From NCBI RefSeq assembly GCF_014596935.1, contig NZ_JACVXC010000001.1:1-64000 (forward strand): a stretch of 64,000 bases of DNA, in the 5' to 3' direction. Under the pieces are notes generated by a model. It was not told the origin of the DNA. It saw nothing but the letters and a program-made list of their open reading frames with translations, and made no database searches. Positions 18,688 through 26,558 of this stretch are shown here, piece by piece. Position numbers and translations under genes: made by a program. The stretch's first letter is position 1. The number at the start of each line of letters is the position of its first letter. The stretch comes from Aestuariibaculum suncheonense. Its GTDB lineage: Bacteria; Bacteroidota; Bacteroidia; Flavobacteriales; Flavobacteriaceae.

Positions 18688-19335
18688 TTTTTGTCCGAAC
18701 GCTAAATCGCCTGCATCGCCTAATCCAGGAACAATATAACTGTTATCATCTAGTTTTTCGTCAATTGTGGCAATCCATAAATGGGCATTAGTGTCAAAAT
18801 GCTGATTGACTAAATCGACACCTTCTGGCGCACCTATTAAACTCACCAAATGCACCTCTTTTGGTGTTCCAAAGGGCTTTAAGGCTTCATAAGTAGCAAT
18901 CATCGATTGTCCGGTGGCTAACATGGGGTCAGCGAGAATGAGTGTCTTTCCTTCTAAACTTGGGCAGGCTAAATATTCGACTATAATTTCAAAGCTTTCA
19001 GGTTTGTGTTTATGGTGGCGATACGCTGAAATAAAGGCATTTTCAGCTTTATCAAAATAATTTAATAAGCCATTATGTAAGGGCACACCAGCGCGTAAAA
19101 TGGAACATAACACAATATTATTGTTAATTAAATTCATCTGACTTGTACCTAAAGGCGTGGTGATTTCCTGAGTTGTATAGTTAAGGGTTTTACTCATTTC
19201 GTAGCTTAAAATCTCACCAATACGTTCAATGTTTCGTCTAAAACGCATGCTGTCTTGTTGAATATTTACATCTCGCATTTCAGCAATAAAGGTATTTATG
19301 ATAGAATTTTCAGCAGAGATATTATGGATTTTCAT
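18676..19335 (-). CDS. upp: Uracil phosphoribosyltransferase
   Basis: Pyrimidine salvage enzyme that makes UMP from uracil and PRPP. The 219-aa protein from ATG 19335 (MKIHNISAENSI) carries ILRAGVPLHNGLL, the PRPP loop LADPMLATGQSM, and the C-terminal uracil-binding PGLGDAGDLAFG. A TTG at 19359 would add eight residues not needed by the family. The sequence belongs to the divergent Bacteroidota type of UPRT. It converges on DUF6427 with a 12-base overlap. Confidence 0.92.
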   Translation of the reverse strand: MKIHNISAENSIINTFIAEMRDVNIQQDSMRFRRNIERIGEILSYEMSKTLNYTTQEITTPLGTSQMNLINNNIVLCSILRAGVPLHNGLLNYFDKAENAFISAYRHHKHKPESFEIIVEYLACPSLEGKTLILADPMLATGQSMIATYEALKPFGTPKEVHLVSLIGAPEGVDLVNQHFDTNAHLWIATIDEKLDDNSYIVPGLGDAGDLAFGQKLQQ

Positions 19336-19379
19336 GCGTTCAATTTTAGAATTCAACAATAAAGTTAATTAATTAGGCT

Positions 19380-19387
19380 TATATTTG
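19380..19387 (+). promoter_or_regulatory. -7 element upstream of DUF4254 gene
   Basis: TATATTTG matches TAnnTTTG exactly and lies 22 bases before the ATG at 19410. No clear -33 TTG is present. The short distance implies a leader of roughly 15 bases. Confidence 0.5.
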
Positions 19388-19409
19388 TGCTCCAAAATAT
19401 TATTACATC

Positions 19410-20015
19410 ATGTTTACAAGTAAAGCCAATAAAATATTTCAAGAGGTTATTGAAAAATACCACGTTGTAGATTCAGTAGATCAGCCATTCGAAAACGCTT
19501 ATCCTGAAAGCGATTTAATCGAGCATTTGTTGTACAGAAAGTGTTGGATTGATACGGTACAATGGCATTACGAAGATATTATCCGCGATCCGCAAATCGA
19601 TCCGGTAGCGGCTTTAAAATTAAAACGTCAGATTGATGCTTCTAATCAGGATAGAACCGATATGGTGGAGTATATTGACAGTTATTTTTTAGAGACATAT
19701 AAAGATGTTGAAGCTAAAGCTGATGCGACGATCAATACGGAGAGTCCGGCTTGGGGAGTGGATAGATTATCTATTCTTGCTTTAAAAATCTATCACATGA
19801 ATGAAGAAGCAACGCGTACTGATGCTTCCGATGAGCACCGAGCGGCTTGCCAAAAGAAATTGGACGTTTTATTAGAGCAACGTGTCGATTTAAGTACGGC
19901 TATCGATACTTTATTAAGTGATATTGAAAAAGGTGATAAGTACATGAAAGTGTACAAGCAAATGAAAATGTACAACGATGACGAGCTTAACCCGGTTTTA
20001 AGAGGTCAGAAATAA
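19410..20015 (+). CDS. DUF4254 domain protein
   Basis: A 201-aa soluble, mostly helical protein rich in charged residues, matching DUF4254 (LLYRKCWIDTVQWHYEDIIRDP and RRQ/KLKRQIDASNQDRTDMVE are typical segments). It has no signal peptide or membrane helix. Function unknown. It precedes a GT9 heptosyltransferase-like gene on the same strand, an arrangement I associate with Bacteroidota genomes, so a role in lipopolysaccharide core assembly is possible but inferred only from context. Confidence 0.8.
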   Translation: MFTSKANKIFQEVIEKYHVVDSVDQPFENAYPESDLIEHLLYRKCWIDTVQWHYEDIIRDPQIDPVAALKLKRQIDASNQDRTDMVEYIDSYFLETYKDVEAKADATINTESPAWGVDRLSILALKIYHMNEEATRTDASDEHRAACQKKLDVLLEQRVDLSTAIDTLLSDIEKGDKYMKVYKQMKMYNDDELNPVLRGQK

Positions 20016-20020
20016 TAATT

Positions 20021-20050
20021 GTCATCCTGAACTTGTTTCAGAATATCATT
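20021..20050. repeat. REP-like dispersed intergenic repeat
   Basis: GTCATCCTGAACTTGTTTCA followed by GAATATCATT is the well-known type of short dispersed repeat found between genes in many Bacteroidota and other bacteria. It contains the small inverted repeat CTGAA/TTCAG. Only one copy is in this window. It separates the DUF4254 stop from the GT9 start. Confidence 0.6.
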
Positions 20051-20063
20051 TAACATACATCTC

Positions 20064-21074
20064 ATGCCAAAATCACCGGAACATATTCTTGTTATTCGCC
20101 TTTCGGCAATGGGTGATGTGGCTATGACGGTTCCAGTACTTCGTGCATTTACAAAACAATATCCTCTGGTTAAACTTACGGTGTTAACCAGAGGTTTTTT
20201 TATGCCCTTTTTTAAGGATATTGCCAATGTTACTGTGTTTCCGGCCGATTTGAAAGGAAAGCACAAAGGCGTATTCGGGTTGTATAAATTGTCTAAAGAA
20301 TTAAAGGCTTTAGGTATTACTCAGGTGGCCGACTTGCACAACGTACTTCGGACAAACATTTTAAAAACCTTCTTTTTAGGAACCAAAGTGGTACAGATTG
20401 ATAAAGGTCGTGCTGAAAAGAAAGCTTTGGTTTCGGGTGAAATATTTCAGCAATTAAAATCCACCCATCAACGTTATGCAGACGTGTTTGAAGCCTTAGG
20501 TTATCCTGTCGATTTAAGTCAGCCGGAATTTCCAGAACCAAGTCCGTTAACATTAAAGGGCTTTGAATTTAAATCTGAAACATGGATTGGCATAGCGCCT
20601 TTTGCTGCTCATGAAGGTAAAATGTATCCTTTAGAATTGATGAAGGAAGTTATTGCTGAATTTGCTGAAGATTACTGTGTAATTTTATTTGGTGGCGGAA
20701 CCGAGGAGACTCAAATTCTTGAAGGGATTTCTGAAAATTTTGAAAACGTAACCAATACCGCAGGACAGTTAAAGTTTGAGGAAGAACTAGATGTAATTTC
20801 AAATTTAGATGTGATGCTGGCTATGGATTCAGGTAATGGGCATATGGCGGCTATGCAAGGTGTAAAGGTTGTTACCATTTGGGGTGTGACACATCCATAT
20901 GCTGGCTTTGCGCCATTCAATCAGCCAGAGGATTATGCTTTGGTAGCTGATAGAACTCAATTTCCTTTAGTGCCGACTTCTATTTATGGTAATAAATATC
21001 CAGAAGGTTACGAGAAAGCGGCCGCGAGTATTGCTCCACAAACCATCATAGAAAAAATAAAGGCTATCATCTAA
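20064..21074 (+). CDS. Glycosyltransferase family 9 (heptosyltransferase-like)
   Basis: A 336-aa GT-B protein of the WaaC/WaaF family. It opens with ILVIRLSAMGDVAMTVPVLRAF, the canonical heptosyltransferase N-terminus, and contains IGIAPFAAHEGKMYP, VILFGGGTEE and the acceptor/donor segment DSGNGHMAAMQGVKVVTIWGVTHP. These enzymes add heptose or a related sugar to the lipopolysaccharide inner core. The gene ends in a terminator that overlaps its stop codon. Exact sugar is unknown. Confidence 0.85.
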   Translation: MPKSPEHILVIRLSAMGDVAMTVPVLRAFTKQYPLVKLTVLTRGFFMPFFKDIANVTVFPADLKGKHKGVFGLYKLSKELKALGITQVADLHNVLRTNILKTFFLGTKVVQIDKGRAEKKALVSGEIFQQLKSTHQRYADVFEALGYPVDLSQPEFPEPSPLTLKGFEFKSETWIGIAPFAAHEGKMYPLELMKEVIAEFAEDYCVILFGGGTEETQILEGISENFENVTNTAGQLKFEEELDVISNLDVMLAMDSGNGHMAAMQGVKVVTIWGVTHPYAGFAPFNQPEDYALVADRTQFPLVPTSIYGNKYPEGYEKAAASIAPQTIIEKIKAII

Positions 21075-21092
21075 TTTGATAACAGCCTTTTT
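21059..21092 (+). terminator. Terminator between convergent GT9 and reductase genes
   Basis: AAAGGCTATCA (21059-21069) pairs with TGATA...GCCTTT (21077-21090) apart from a three-base bulge, followed by more T residues. The hairpin overlaps the end of the GT9 reading frame. Because A residues precede it, it could also stop transcription arriving from the convergent reductase gene. Confidence 0.6.
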
Positions 21093-21119
21093 ATATTCAA
21101 AATTTAATTTCAGTAATAA

Positions 21120-22181
21120 TTATACATCGTCGTAATCAACAGTAATGGTTGCTGTTGTTGGATGTGCCTGACAAGTTAAAATTAAACCTTCCGCAACTTC
21201 TTGTTCGGTTAAAATACTGTTTTGACGCATGGTTGCTGCTCCTTCTTTTACACGAGCTAAACAGCTACTGCAAATGCCTCCTTGACAAGAATATGGCGCA
21301 TCTAAATCTTCGTCTATGGCTGCTTCCAAAATGGTTTGCTTTTGAGACATTTCGATAACGGTTTCTTCATCGTCAACTATAATGGTTGCTTTAGTCGTTC
21401 CACTTGCTGTAGATGTTGCAGATGTCTCAATAGTTTCGGTTTTTGCGGCTTTAAATAATTCGTAATGAATACGGTCTGGATTTGCGTCGTTTTCAGTTAA
21501 TACATCTTTAACCGTATGAATCATAGCTTCCGGTCCACATAAGTAATACGCATCAACATCGATGTGTTTGTGCTTGTTTTTCATCACATAGTTAACCGTG
21601 CTCTTTTCGATTCGACCAAAAATGGCGTTTTCTTCATCGGCCTGACTAAATACAAACTGAACAGAGAAGCGGTCTTTGTATGCATGTTGAAGTTCTAGTA
21701 ATTCGTTTAAGAACATGGTGTCTTCAGTCGTTTTGTTTCCGTAAACTAAAATCACATGGCTGTGAACTTCTTCTTCTAAAGCACATTTTATGATGCTTAA
21801 AACAGGCGTAATACCACTACCTGCAGCAAAAAGTGCAATGTTTTTAGTGATAGAATCGTTAGGTTCAAAGGTAAATCGTCCTTTAGGCGGAGCCACTTCT
21901 AAAACATCGCCTTCTTTCAATTCTTTATTGGCGTATGCCGAAAATGTTCCGTCTTCAACTTCTTTAATGGCCACTTTTAATTCACCACTTTTTGGAGATG
22001 AACACAGCGAATAATCACGACGTACTTCATTACCATTTACGGTTGCTTTTATGGTAATGTATTGTCCAGCTTTAAATGAAAATGTATTGGTTAAAGCTTC
22101 AGGAACATCAAAAGTTATACTAATGGCTTTTGATGTCTCACGATTTATATTTTTAATGGTAAGATTATGAAATGATGACAT
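21120..22181 (-). CDS. PaaE-like NAD(P)H:ferredoxin-type oxidoreductase
   Basis: A 353-aa flavoprotein reductase with three parts: an FAD-binding domain with RRDYSLCS, an NAD(P)-binding domain with FAAGSGITPVLS and YLCGPEAM, and a C-terminal plant-type [2Fe-2S] ferredoxin domain with C-x4-C-x2-C (CQGGICSSC) and the distal Cys in LTCQAHP. It passes electrons from NAD(P)H to an unidentified oxygenase or desaturase. PaaE and HmpX-type proteins share this order. ATG 22181 is preferred over the upstream GTG 22196 because the -7 element ends at that point. No partner oxygenase is adjacent. Confidence 0.85.
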   Translation of the reverse strand: MSSFHNLTIKNINRETSKAISITFDVPEALTNTFSFKAGQYITIKATVNGNEVRRDYSLCSSPKSGELKVAIKEVEDGTFSAYANKELKEGDVLEVAPPKGRFTFEPNDSITKNIALFAAGSGITPVLSIIKCALEEEVHSHVILVYGNKTTEDTMFLNELLELQHAYKDRFSVQFVFSQADEENAIFGRIEKSTVNYVMKNKHKHIDVDAYYLCGPEAMIHTVKDVLTENDANPDRIHYELFKAAKTETIETSATSTASGTTKATIIVDDEETVIEMSQKQTILEAAIDEDLDAPYSCQGGICSSCLARVKEGAATMRQNSILTEQEVAEGLILTCQAHPTTATITVDYDDV

Positions 22182-22195
22182 GTGTAAATTTTTCA

Positions 22196-22203
22196 CAAAA
22201 ATA
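22196..22203 (-). promoter_or_regulatory. -7 element of the reductase gene
   Basis: On the minus strand TATTTTTG matches the consensus exactly. Its position would put the transcript start around 22190, only about ten bases before the ATG at 22181, and excludes the GTG at 22196 as the translation start. Confidence 0.5.
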
Positions 22204-22269
22204 GTGAACTTGCCGTTGAAAAATTAAATTTGTTAGAAACAATTGGGCTAAAAAAAATATTAATTTGTA

Positions 22270-22277
22270 TAATTTTG
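22270..22277 (+). promoter_or_regulatory. -7 element of the DUF2059 gene
   Basis: TAATTTTG fits TAnnTTTG. A TTG at 22243-22245 is 24 bases upstream, slightly longer than the usual spacing. The transcript would start near 22283, about 37 bases before the TTG start codon at 22320. Confidence 0.45.
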
Positions 22278-22319
22278 TAAGAATACACTCAAGTATTAAC
22301 CAATTAAAAATCAATAAAA

Positions 22320-22727
22320 TTGAAAAAACTTTTATTTGCTTGCTTATTTGTTGTGGGAACTGCTATGCATGTTCAAGCACAAGACAATTCAGAATTTAAA
22401 AAGGAAACGATTGAATTTATTAAACTAACAGGGGCAACTTCGGCCTTCGAAAATGCTATTTCTCAAATAGGTGGCATGGTCGCCGACGATAAGAAAGAAG
22501 CCTACATGGAAGAAGCTAAAGGGACTTTGGGAGGTTTGTATGAAAAAATGGCCGGCTTGTACATGGAAGAATTTACTCGTGAAGAAGTAAAGGAACTGAC
22601 AGTATTTTACAAAAAAAAATTAGGTGAAAAATTAGCTGGAAAACAATTCGATTTAGCACAAAAAGCCATGATGTTTGGTCAGAGGTGGGGAATGGAAGTT
22701 CAGGCAATCGCTCAAAAATACATGTAA
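22320..22727 (+). CDS. Secreted DUF2059 protein
   Basis: A 135-aa exported protein with a signal peptide (MKKLLFACLFVVGTAMHVQAQ, cleavage after about residue 20) followed by a helical domain similar to DUF2059. This includes the conserved YMEEFTREEVKELTVFYKKKLGEKL stretch. The start codon is TTG. The role of DUF2059 is not known; the protein should be periplasmic. It is monocistronic, with a -7 element just upstream and a 136-base gap downstream. Confidence 0.75.
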   Translation: MKKLLFACLFVVGTAMHVQAQDNSEFKKETIEFIKLTGATSAFENAISQIGGMVADDKKEAYMEEAKGTLGGLYEKMAGLYMEEFTREEVKELTVFYKKKLGEKLAGKQFDLAQKAMMFGQRWGMEVQAIAQKYM

Positions 22728-22863
22728 AATGTTGCGATTGGCTTTCATGTGTCGAGTTTTAATGGGCATTTTATCGCTTAATCAAAAAAGATGTTTATTT
22801 TTACCTGCTTACATAATATAAGTAAGAGTTTACAGTTATTTAATTAGACTAAAAACACCAACG

Positions 22864-25425
22864 TTGAAAGCATCATTTAAGGTTCCATCTGTTATAGCGT
22901 GTTCCATTCTTTTGGTTGTAGGTTGTTCCAGAAAGAAGGACAAATTCATCAGCCGAAATTTTCATGCGGTAACGGCAGAATTTAATGCGCTTTACAACGG
23001 GTATAATGCTTTAGAACAAGGTAGAGCGAGTCTTAATGAAAGCTATACCGATAATTACTGGGAAGTCTTACCAATTGAACGCCTTGAGGTGTTTGATGAT
23101 GTTATTTTGCCAGGGCAATCGAAAAATGAAACCTTTGCTACCGCTGAAGAGAAAGCGGTAAAGGCTATTCAAAAGCATAGCATGAACATTGACGGTAAGG
23201 AAAAAAATCCACAAATGGATGAAGCTTACTTACTGTTGGGAAAAGCACGTTACTTCGATCAGCGTTTTGTGCCGGCTTTAGAAGCTTTCAATTATATTCT
23301 TTATAAATATCCAGCTAGCGACAAAATTAATCAGGCTAGAATATGGCGTGAGAAAACCAATATTCGTTTAGACAATGACGAACTTGCTATTAAAAATCTA
23401 AAACGTTTATTAACGCAGGAAGAATTAGAGGGCCAGGATTTGGCTGATGCCACATCGATGCTGGCTCAGGCGTATTTAAACACCAAGGCTGCTGATAGTG
23501 CGATTACGCAGTTGGAAGTTGCTTCAAATGCGACAAAGAGTAACGACGAACGTGGTCGCTATCGTTTTATTCAAGGGCAGTTATATAATGAATTGGGTTA
23601 TAAAGACAGTGCTAATATGGCTTTCGATAAAGTCATTGAGCTGAATAGAAAAACCCCAAGAATTTATATGATTAGTGCCCATCTCGAAAAGATTAAAAAT
23701 TTCGATTACGAGACAGGCGATAACATGGCGGTTTTAGAACTTTTAACCGATTTAGAAGAAAACCGAGAAAACCGACCATTCTTAGATAAAATTTATTTTC
23801 AAAAAGGGCAATATTATCAAAACACCAATGTTGAAGCCTTGGCGGTGGAATATTATAACAAATCTCTTCGAACCAACTCCAGAGATCGCTTATTAAGAGC
23901 TAAGAATTACGAGATTTTAGGAGATATATATTTCGATAATTCCATTTACAGGGAAGCGGGAAATTATTACGACAGCACCTTAACCAATCTTGAGATGAAT
24001 TCTAAGCCTTACCGATTGATTAAACGTAAGCGTGATAATTTAGAAGATGTTATTTATTACGAAGGTATTGCCAAAACAAACGATAGTATTTTACGATTGG
24101 TGCGTTTGCCTGAAGCTGAGCGTGTGGCGTATTTTAAAAGTTTTGTAGAAGATTTAAAAACAAAAGCTGAAGCTGAGCAAGAAAAAGCTGAAGCATTAGA
24201 GCGTAACAAAGGTTTAGCAACAGTTAATGCAGGAGGCAGACAAACCACCCCATTTCAGGGGGTGGGTGCTCCAGCAGAAGCATCATTCTATTTCTACAAC
24301 CCTACGACGGTTGCTTACGGAAAAAACGAATTTGTAAAAATTTGGGGCAACAGACCTCTAGAAGATAATTGGCGCTGGTCTAGTAAGTTGGCTATAGGTA
24401 ATCCAGGTGGCGCTGCCGCAACAGATATTGTTGCCACAGCAACCGAAGAACAGTTGTACGATCCGCAGTTTTATATTTCCAGAATCCCTTCTGAACCAAA
24501 AGAAATAGATAGTATTTCAAAAGATAGAAACTATGCGTATTATCAGCTAGGATTGATTTATAAAGAAAAGTTCAAAGAATATGAGTTGGCGAAAGACAAG
24601 TTTCAGGAGTTGTTACAAAGTAATCCAGAGGAACGCTTAATCTTGCCCTCAAAATACAACTTGTATAAAATTTATGAATTGTTAGGTGAAACTAGTGAAG
24701 TTACTATTGCCAAAAACGAGATTATAAATAATTATCCGGATACGCGATATGCTTTGATTTTAAGTAACCCTGATATGGTGTCTGATGAAGATGAAAATAG
24801 TCCAGAGAGCTTATATCAGGCCTTATACGTGCAATACGAAAATCAGGAATATGCAGAAGTTATTTCTAAAAGTGAAGAGTATATCAATCGATTTGAAGGT
24901 GATGCTATTGTACCTAAGTTCGAACTGTTAAAAGCCACAGCCTCCGGGCGCTTATATGGGTTTGATGCGTATAGTAAAGCGATAAACTTTATTAGTGTGA
25001 CCTACGCTAATAAGCCAGAAGGTAAGGAAGCTCAATATATTGAAACCAATGTGCTGCCCGTTATCGCCAAAAAGGAATTTGTAAAAGATATAGATAGCAT
25101 CAGACAGCAATTTAAAGTGGTGTATACGTTTAAAGATGCAAAAAGAGAACAGTTAGAAGGTTTTAAGACCGAATTAGATACCGTGTTGAGTCATATAAAA
25201 TACTATAAATTACAATCGTCGGTTGATGTTTATGATCCGAATACCAAATTTGTGGTTGTGCATGGTTTAACCAATAAGCAGGTAGCTAATACCTTTGAGC
25301 AGTTGTTTGCTAAGGAAGATAAAAAGAAAATTAAAGAACCCCATTTCGTAATATCGTCTGCGAATTATCAAATTATTCAGATTCATAAGAACCTAAATGA
25401 TTTTTTAAACGTAGATACAAATTAA
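22864..25425 (+). CDS. porW: Type IX secretion/gliding lipoprotein PorW (SprE)
   Basis: An 853-aa lipoprotein starting at TTG, with a lipobox ending at Cys21 (LLVVGC). It has repeated TPR-like helical hairpins from about residue 90 to 380 and again from 540 to 680, separated by a proline/glycine-poor, charged linker near 430-520. The opening FISRNFHAVTAEFNALYNGYNAL is diagnostic of SprE/PorW. SprE is needed for gliding and T9SS secretion in Flavobacterium, and PorW links the PorKN ring to the SprA translocon. It is the first gene of a run leading to bactofilin and ATP synthase accessory genes. Confidence 0.9.
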   Translation: MKASFKVPSVIACSILLVVGCSRKKDKFISRNFHAVTAEFNALYNGYNALEQGRASLNESYTDNYWEVLPIERLEVFDDVILPGQSKNETFATAEEKAVKAIQKHSMNIDGKEKNPQMDEAYLLLGKARYFDQRFVPALEAFNYILYKYPASDKINQARIWREKTNIRLDNDELAIKNLKRLLTQEELEGQDLADATSMLAQAYLNTKAADSAITQLEVASNATKSNDERGRYRFIQGQLYNELGYKDSANMAFDKVIELNRKTPRIYMISAHLEKIKNFDYETGDNMAVLELLTDLEENRENRPFLDKIYFQKGQYYQNTNVEALAVEYYNKSLRTNSRDRLLRAKNYEILGDIYFDNSIYREAGNYYDSTLTNLEMNSKPYRLIKRKRDNLEDVIYYEGIAKTNDSILRLVRLPEAERVAYFKSFVEDLKTKAEAEQEKAEALERNKGLATVNAGGRQTTPFQGVGAPAEASFYFYNPTTVAYGKNEFVKIWGNRPLEDNWRWSSKLAIGNPGGAAATDIVATATEEQLYDPQFYISRIPSEPKEIDSISKDRNYAYYQLGLIYKEKFKEYELAKDKFQELLQSNPEERLILPSKYNLYKIYELLGETSEVTIAKNEIINNYPDTRYALILSNPDMVSDEDENSPESLYQALYVQYENQEYAEVISKSEEYINRFEGDAIVPKFELLKATASGRLYGFDAYSKAINFISVTYANKPEGKEAQYIETNVLPVIAKKEFVKDIDSIRQQFKVVYTFKDAKREQLEGFKTELDTVLSHIKYYKLQSSVDVYDPNTKFVVVHGLTNKQVANTFEQLFAKEDKKKIKEPHFVISSANYQIIQIHKNLNDFLNVDTN

Positions 25426-25439
25426 AACTAATAGCAATT

Positions 25440-25853
25440 ATGTTTTCCGAAAACAAAAAAGACAAAAAAATGACAGAAGGAACCAATAGTCAAAATATTA
25501 TATCACAAGGCACTAAATTAGTTGGAGACCTAACCAGCGAAGGAGATATGAGAATTGACGGTACTATAGAAGGTAATATTACTACTAAAGGAAAAGTAGT
25601 AGTAGGTAAAGCTGGCTTTGTTAAAGGCACTTTGCAAGGTACCGATGCTTATTTTGAAGGGAAATTTTCAGGTAAGTTGGCCTTATCAGGAACGTTAACA
25701 TTAAAAGATTCTGCCGTAGTAGAAGGCGAAGTGTCTGTTGCTAAGTTAGCCGTAGAGCCAGGAGCAGCATTTAACGTAACCTGTTTAATGAAAGGTTCTG
25801 TAAAAGAAATAAACAGTGGACAACAATCGAAATCAGCCGAAAAAACAGCTTAA
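25440..25853 (+). CDS. Bactofilin (polymer-forming cytoskeletal protein)
   Basis: A 137-aa protein with the bactofilin beta-helix: repeats such as GDLTSEGDMRIDGTIEGNITTKGKVVVGKAGFVKG and GTLTLKDSAVVEGEV, flanked by short disordered tails. Bactofilins self-assemble into filaments at the cytoplasmic side of the membrane and organise cell-wall enzymes. The start used includes MFSENKKDKK; an internal ATG (MTEGTNSQ) at 25470 is an alternative. Its 3' end overlaps the next small gene by 38 bases, so co-expression is expected. Confidence 0.87.
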   Translation: MFSENKKDKKMTEGTNSQNIISQGTKLVGDLTSEGDMRIDGTIEGNITTKGKVVVGKAGFVKGTLQGTDAYFEGKFSGKLALSGTLTLKDSAVVEGEVSVAKLAVEPGAAFNVTCLMKGSVKEINSGQQSKSAEKTA

Positions 25854-26058
25854 TAAGTATGTAAGGTTTACATCCATTGCACTTCAAATGGGTTTAACCA
25901 TTTATTTGGGGAGTAAATTAGGCGAGTGGCTAGACCATAAATTCGGCAACGCCGATCAGTTATATTATAAAATAGTAACATTGCTAGCAGTTTTCCTGGC
26001 AATGTTTTCTGTTATTAGGCAAGTACTTAATATTACCAATAGCGATAAGAATGATTAA
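25816..26058 (+). CDS. AtpI/AtpZ-like ATP synthase accessory membrane protein
   Basis: An 80-aa protein with two membrane helices (FTSIALQMGLTIYLGSKLGEWLDHKF and a second segment IVTLLAVFLAMFSVIRQVL). The GxxLGxWLD pattern is typical of the AtpZ/AtpI family, which helps F0 assembly or Mg2+ supply. The only available start is GTG 25816, inside the bactofilin gene, so 38 bases are coding in two frames. It overlaps the next gene by 8 bases and lies upstream of atpB, supporting the call. Confidence 0.75.
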   Translation: MDNNRNQPKKQLNKYVRFTSIALQMGLTIYLGSKLGEWLDHKFGNADQLYYKIVTLLAVFLAMFSVIRQVLNITNSDKND

Positions 26059-26422
26059 AAGAATACTCGTTTTTACATTAATTGTAGTTCTGCTTTTTGC
26101 AATTGCATTAACCGCACATCAATACTTTATTACAGAACCTATGGCATTTCCATTATGGCAGGTATACTTGTTTCATGCCATAGCGACAATTATAGTCTAT
26201 GCCAGTATTGAAGGTATTTGCAGTATCATGCCTAATAATGCGGGGTATGCTTATCTGGCATTTATGTTTTTAAAAATAGGTTTGTTCTTATTAATTTTTA
26301 AAAATGCCGTATTCGAAAATGAGAGTTTAACGCAGACCGAACGTTATGCCTTAGTACTGCCTTTATTCTTGTTTTTAACTACCGAAGCTATCGCTGTAGG
26401 AAAGTTGCTTAACAGCAAATAG
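26051..26422 (+). CDS. DUF6168-like membrane protein in ATP synthase neighbourhood
   Basis: A 123-aa protein with four predicted membrane helices and little else (MIKRILVFTLIVVLLFAIALT, WQVYLFHAIATIIVYASIEG, YAYLAFMFLKIGLFLLIFK and a last helix ending AVGKLLNSK). It resembles DUF6168, found in flavobacteria between the AtpZ-like gene and atpB. It occupies the place of AtpI in other bacteria (four helices, about 120 aa), so an F0 assembly role is plausible. No sequence motif proves it. Confidence 0.65.
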   Translation: MIKRILVFTLIVVLLFAIALTAHQYFITEPMAFPLWQVYLFHAIATIIVYASIEGICSIMPNNAGYAYLAFMFLKIGLFLLIFKNAVFENESLTQTERYALVLPLFLFLTTEAIAVGKLLNSK

Positions 26423-26487
26423 TTATAGAATATTTTCATCGGAAAATGATATTTACGCAACATAAAAAAAACTAACTAAAAAAAGGG

Positions 26488-26517
26488 TTTGGGTTTTTAA
26501 ATTATTGTGTACATTTG
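26488..26517 (+). promoter_or_regulatory. Promoter of the atpBEFHAG operon
   Basis: TTTG at 26488-26491 and TACATTTG at 26510-26517 are separated by 18 bases and match the Bacteroidota consensus fully. Transcription would begin near 26523, leaving about 35 bases before the atpB ATG at 26559. Confidence 0.7.
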
Positions 26518-26558
26518 CACAAAATTTTAGAGAGCGTAATTTCATTAGTTTAGAAAAT

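Noticed and set aside
21120-22181. Phenylacetate degradation reductase, together with the CapK-like gene
   Set aside because: No paaABC or other catabolic genes are present; both proteins belong to broad families with other roles.
26505-26558. Upstream in-frame start of atpB
   Set aside because: It lies in the promoter -7 element and would precede the transcript start.
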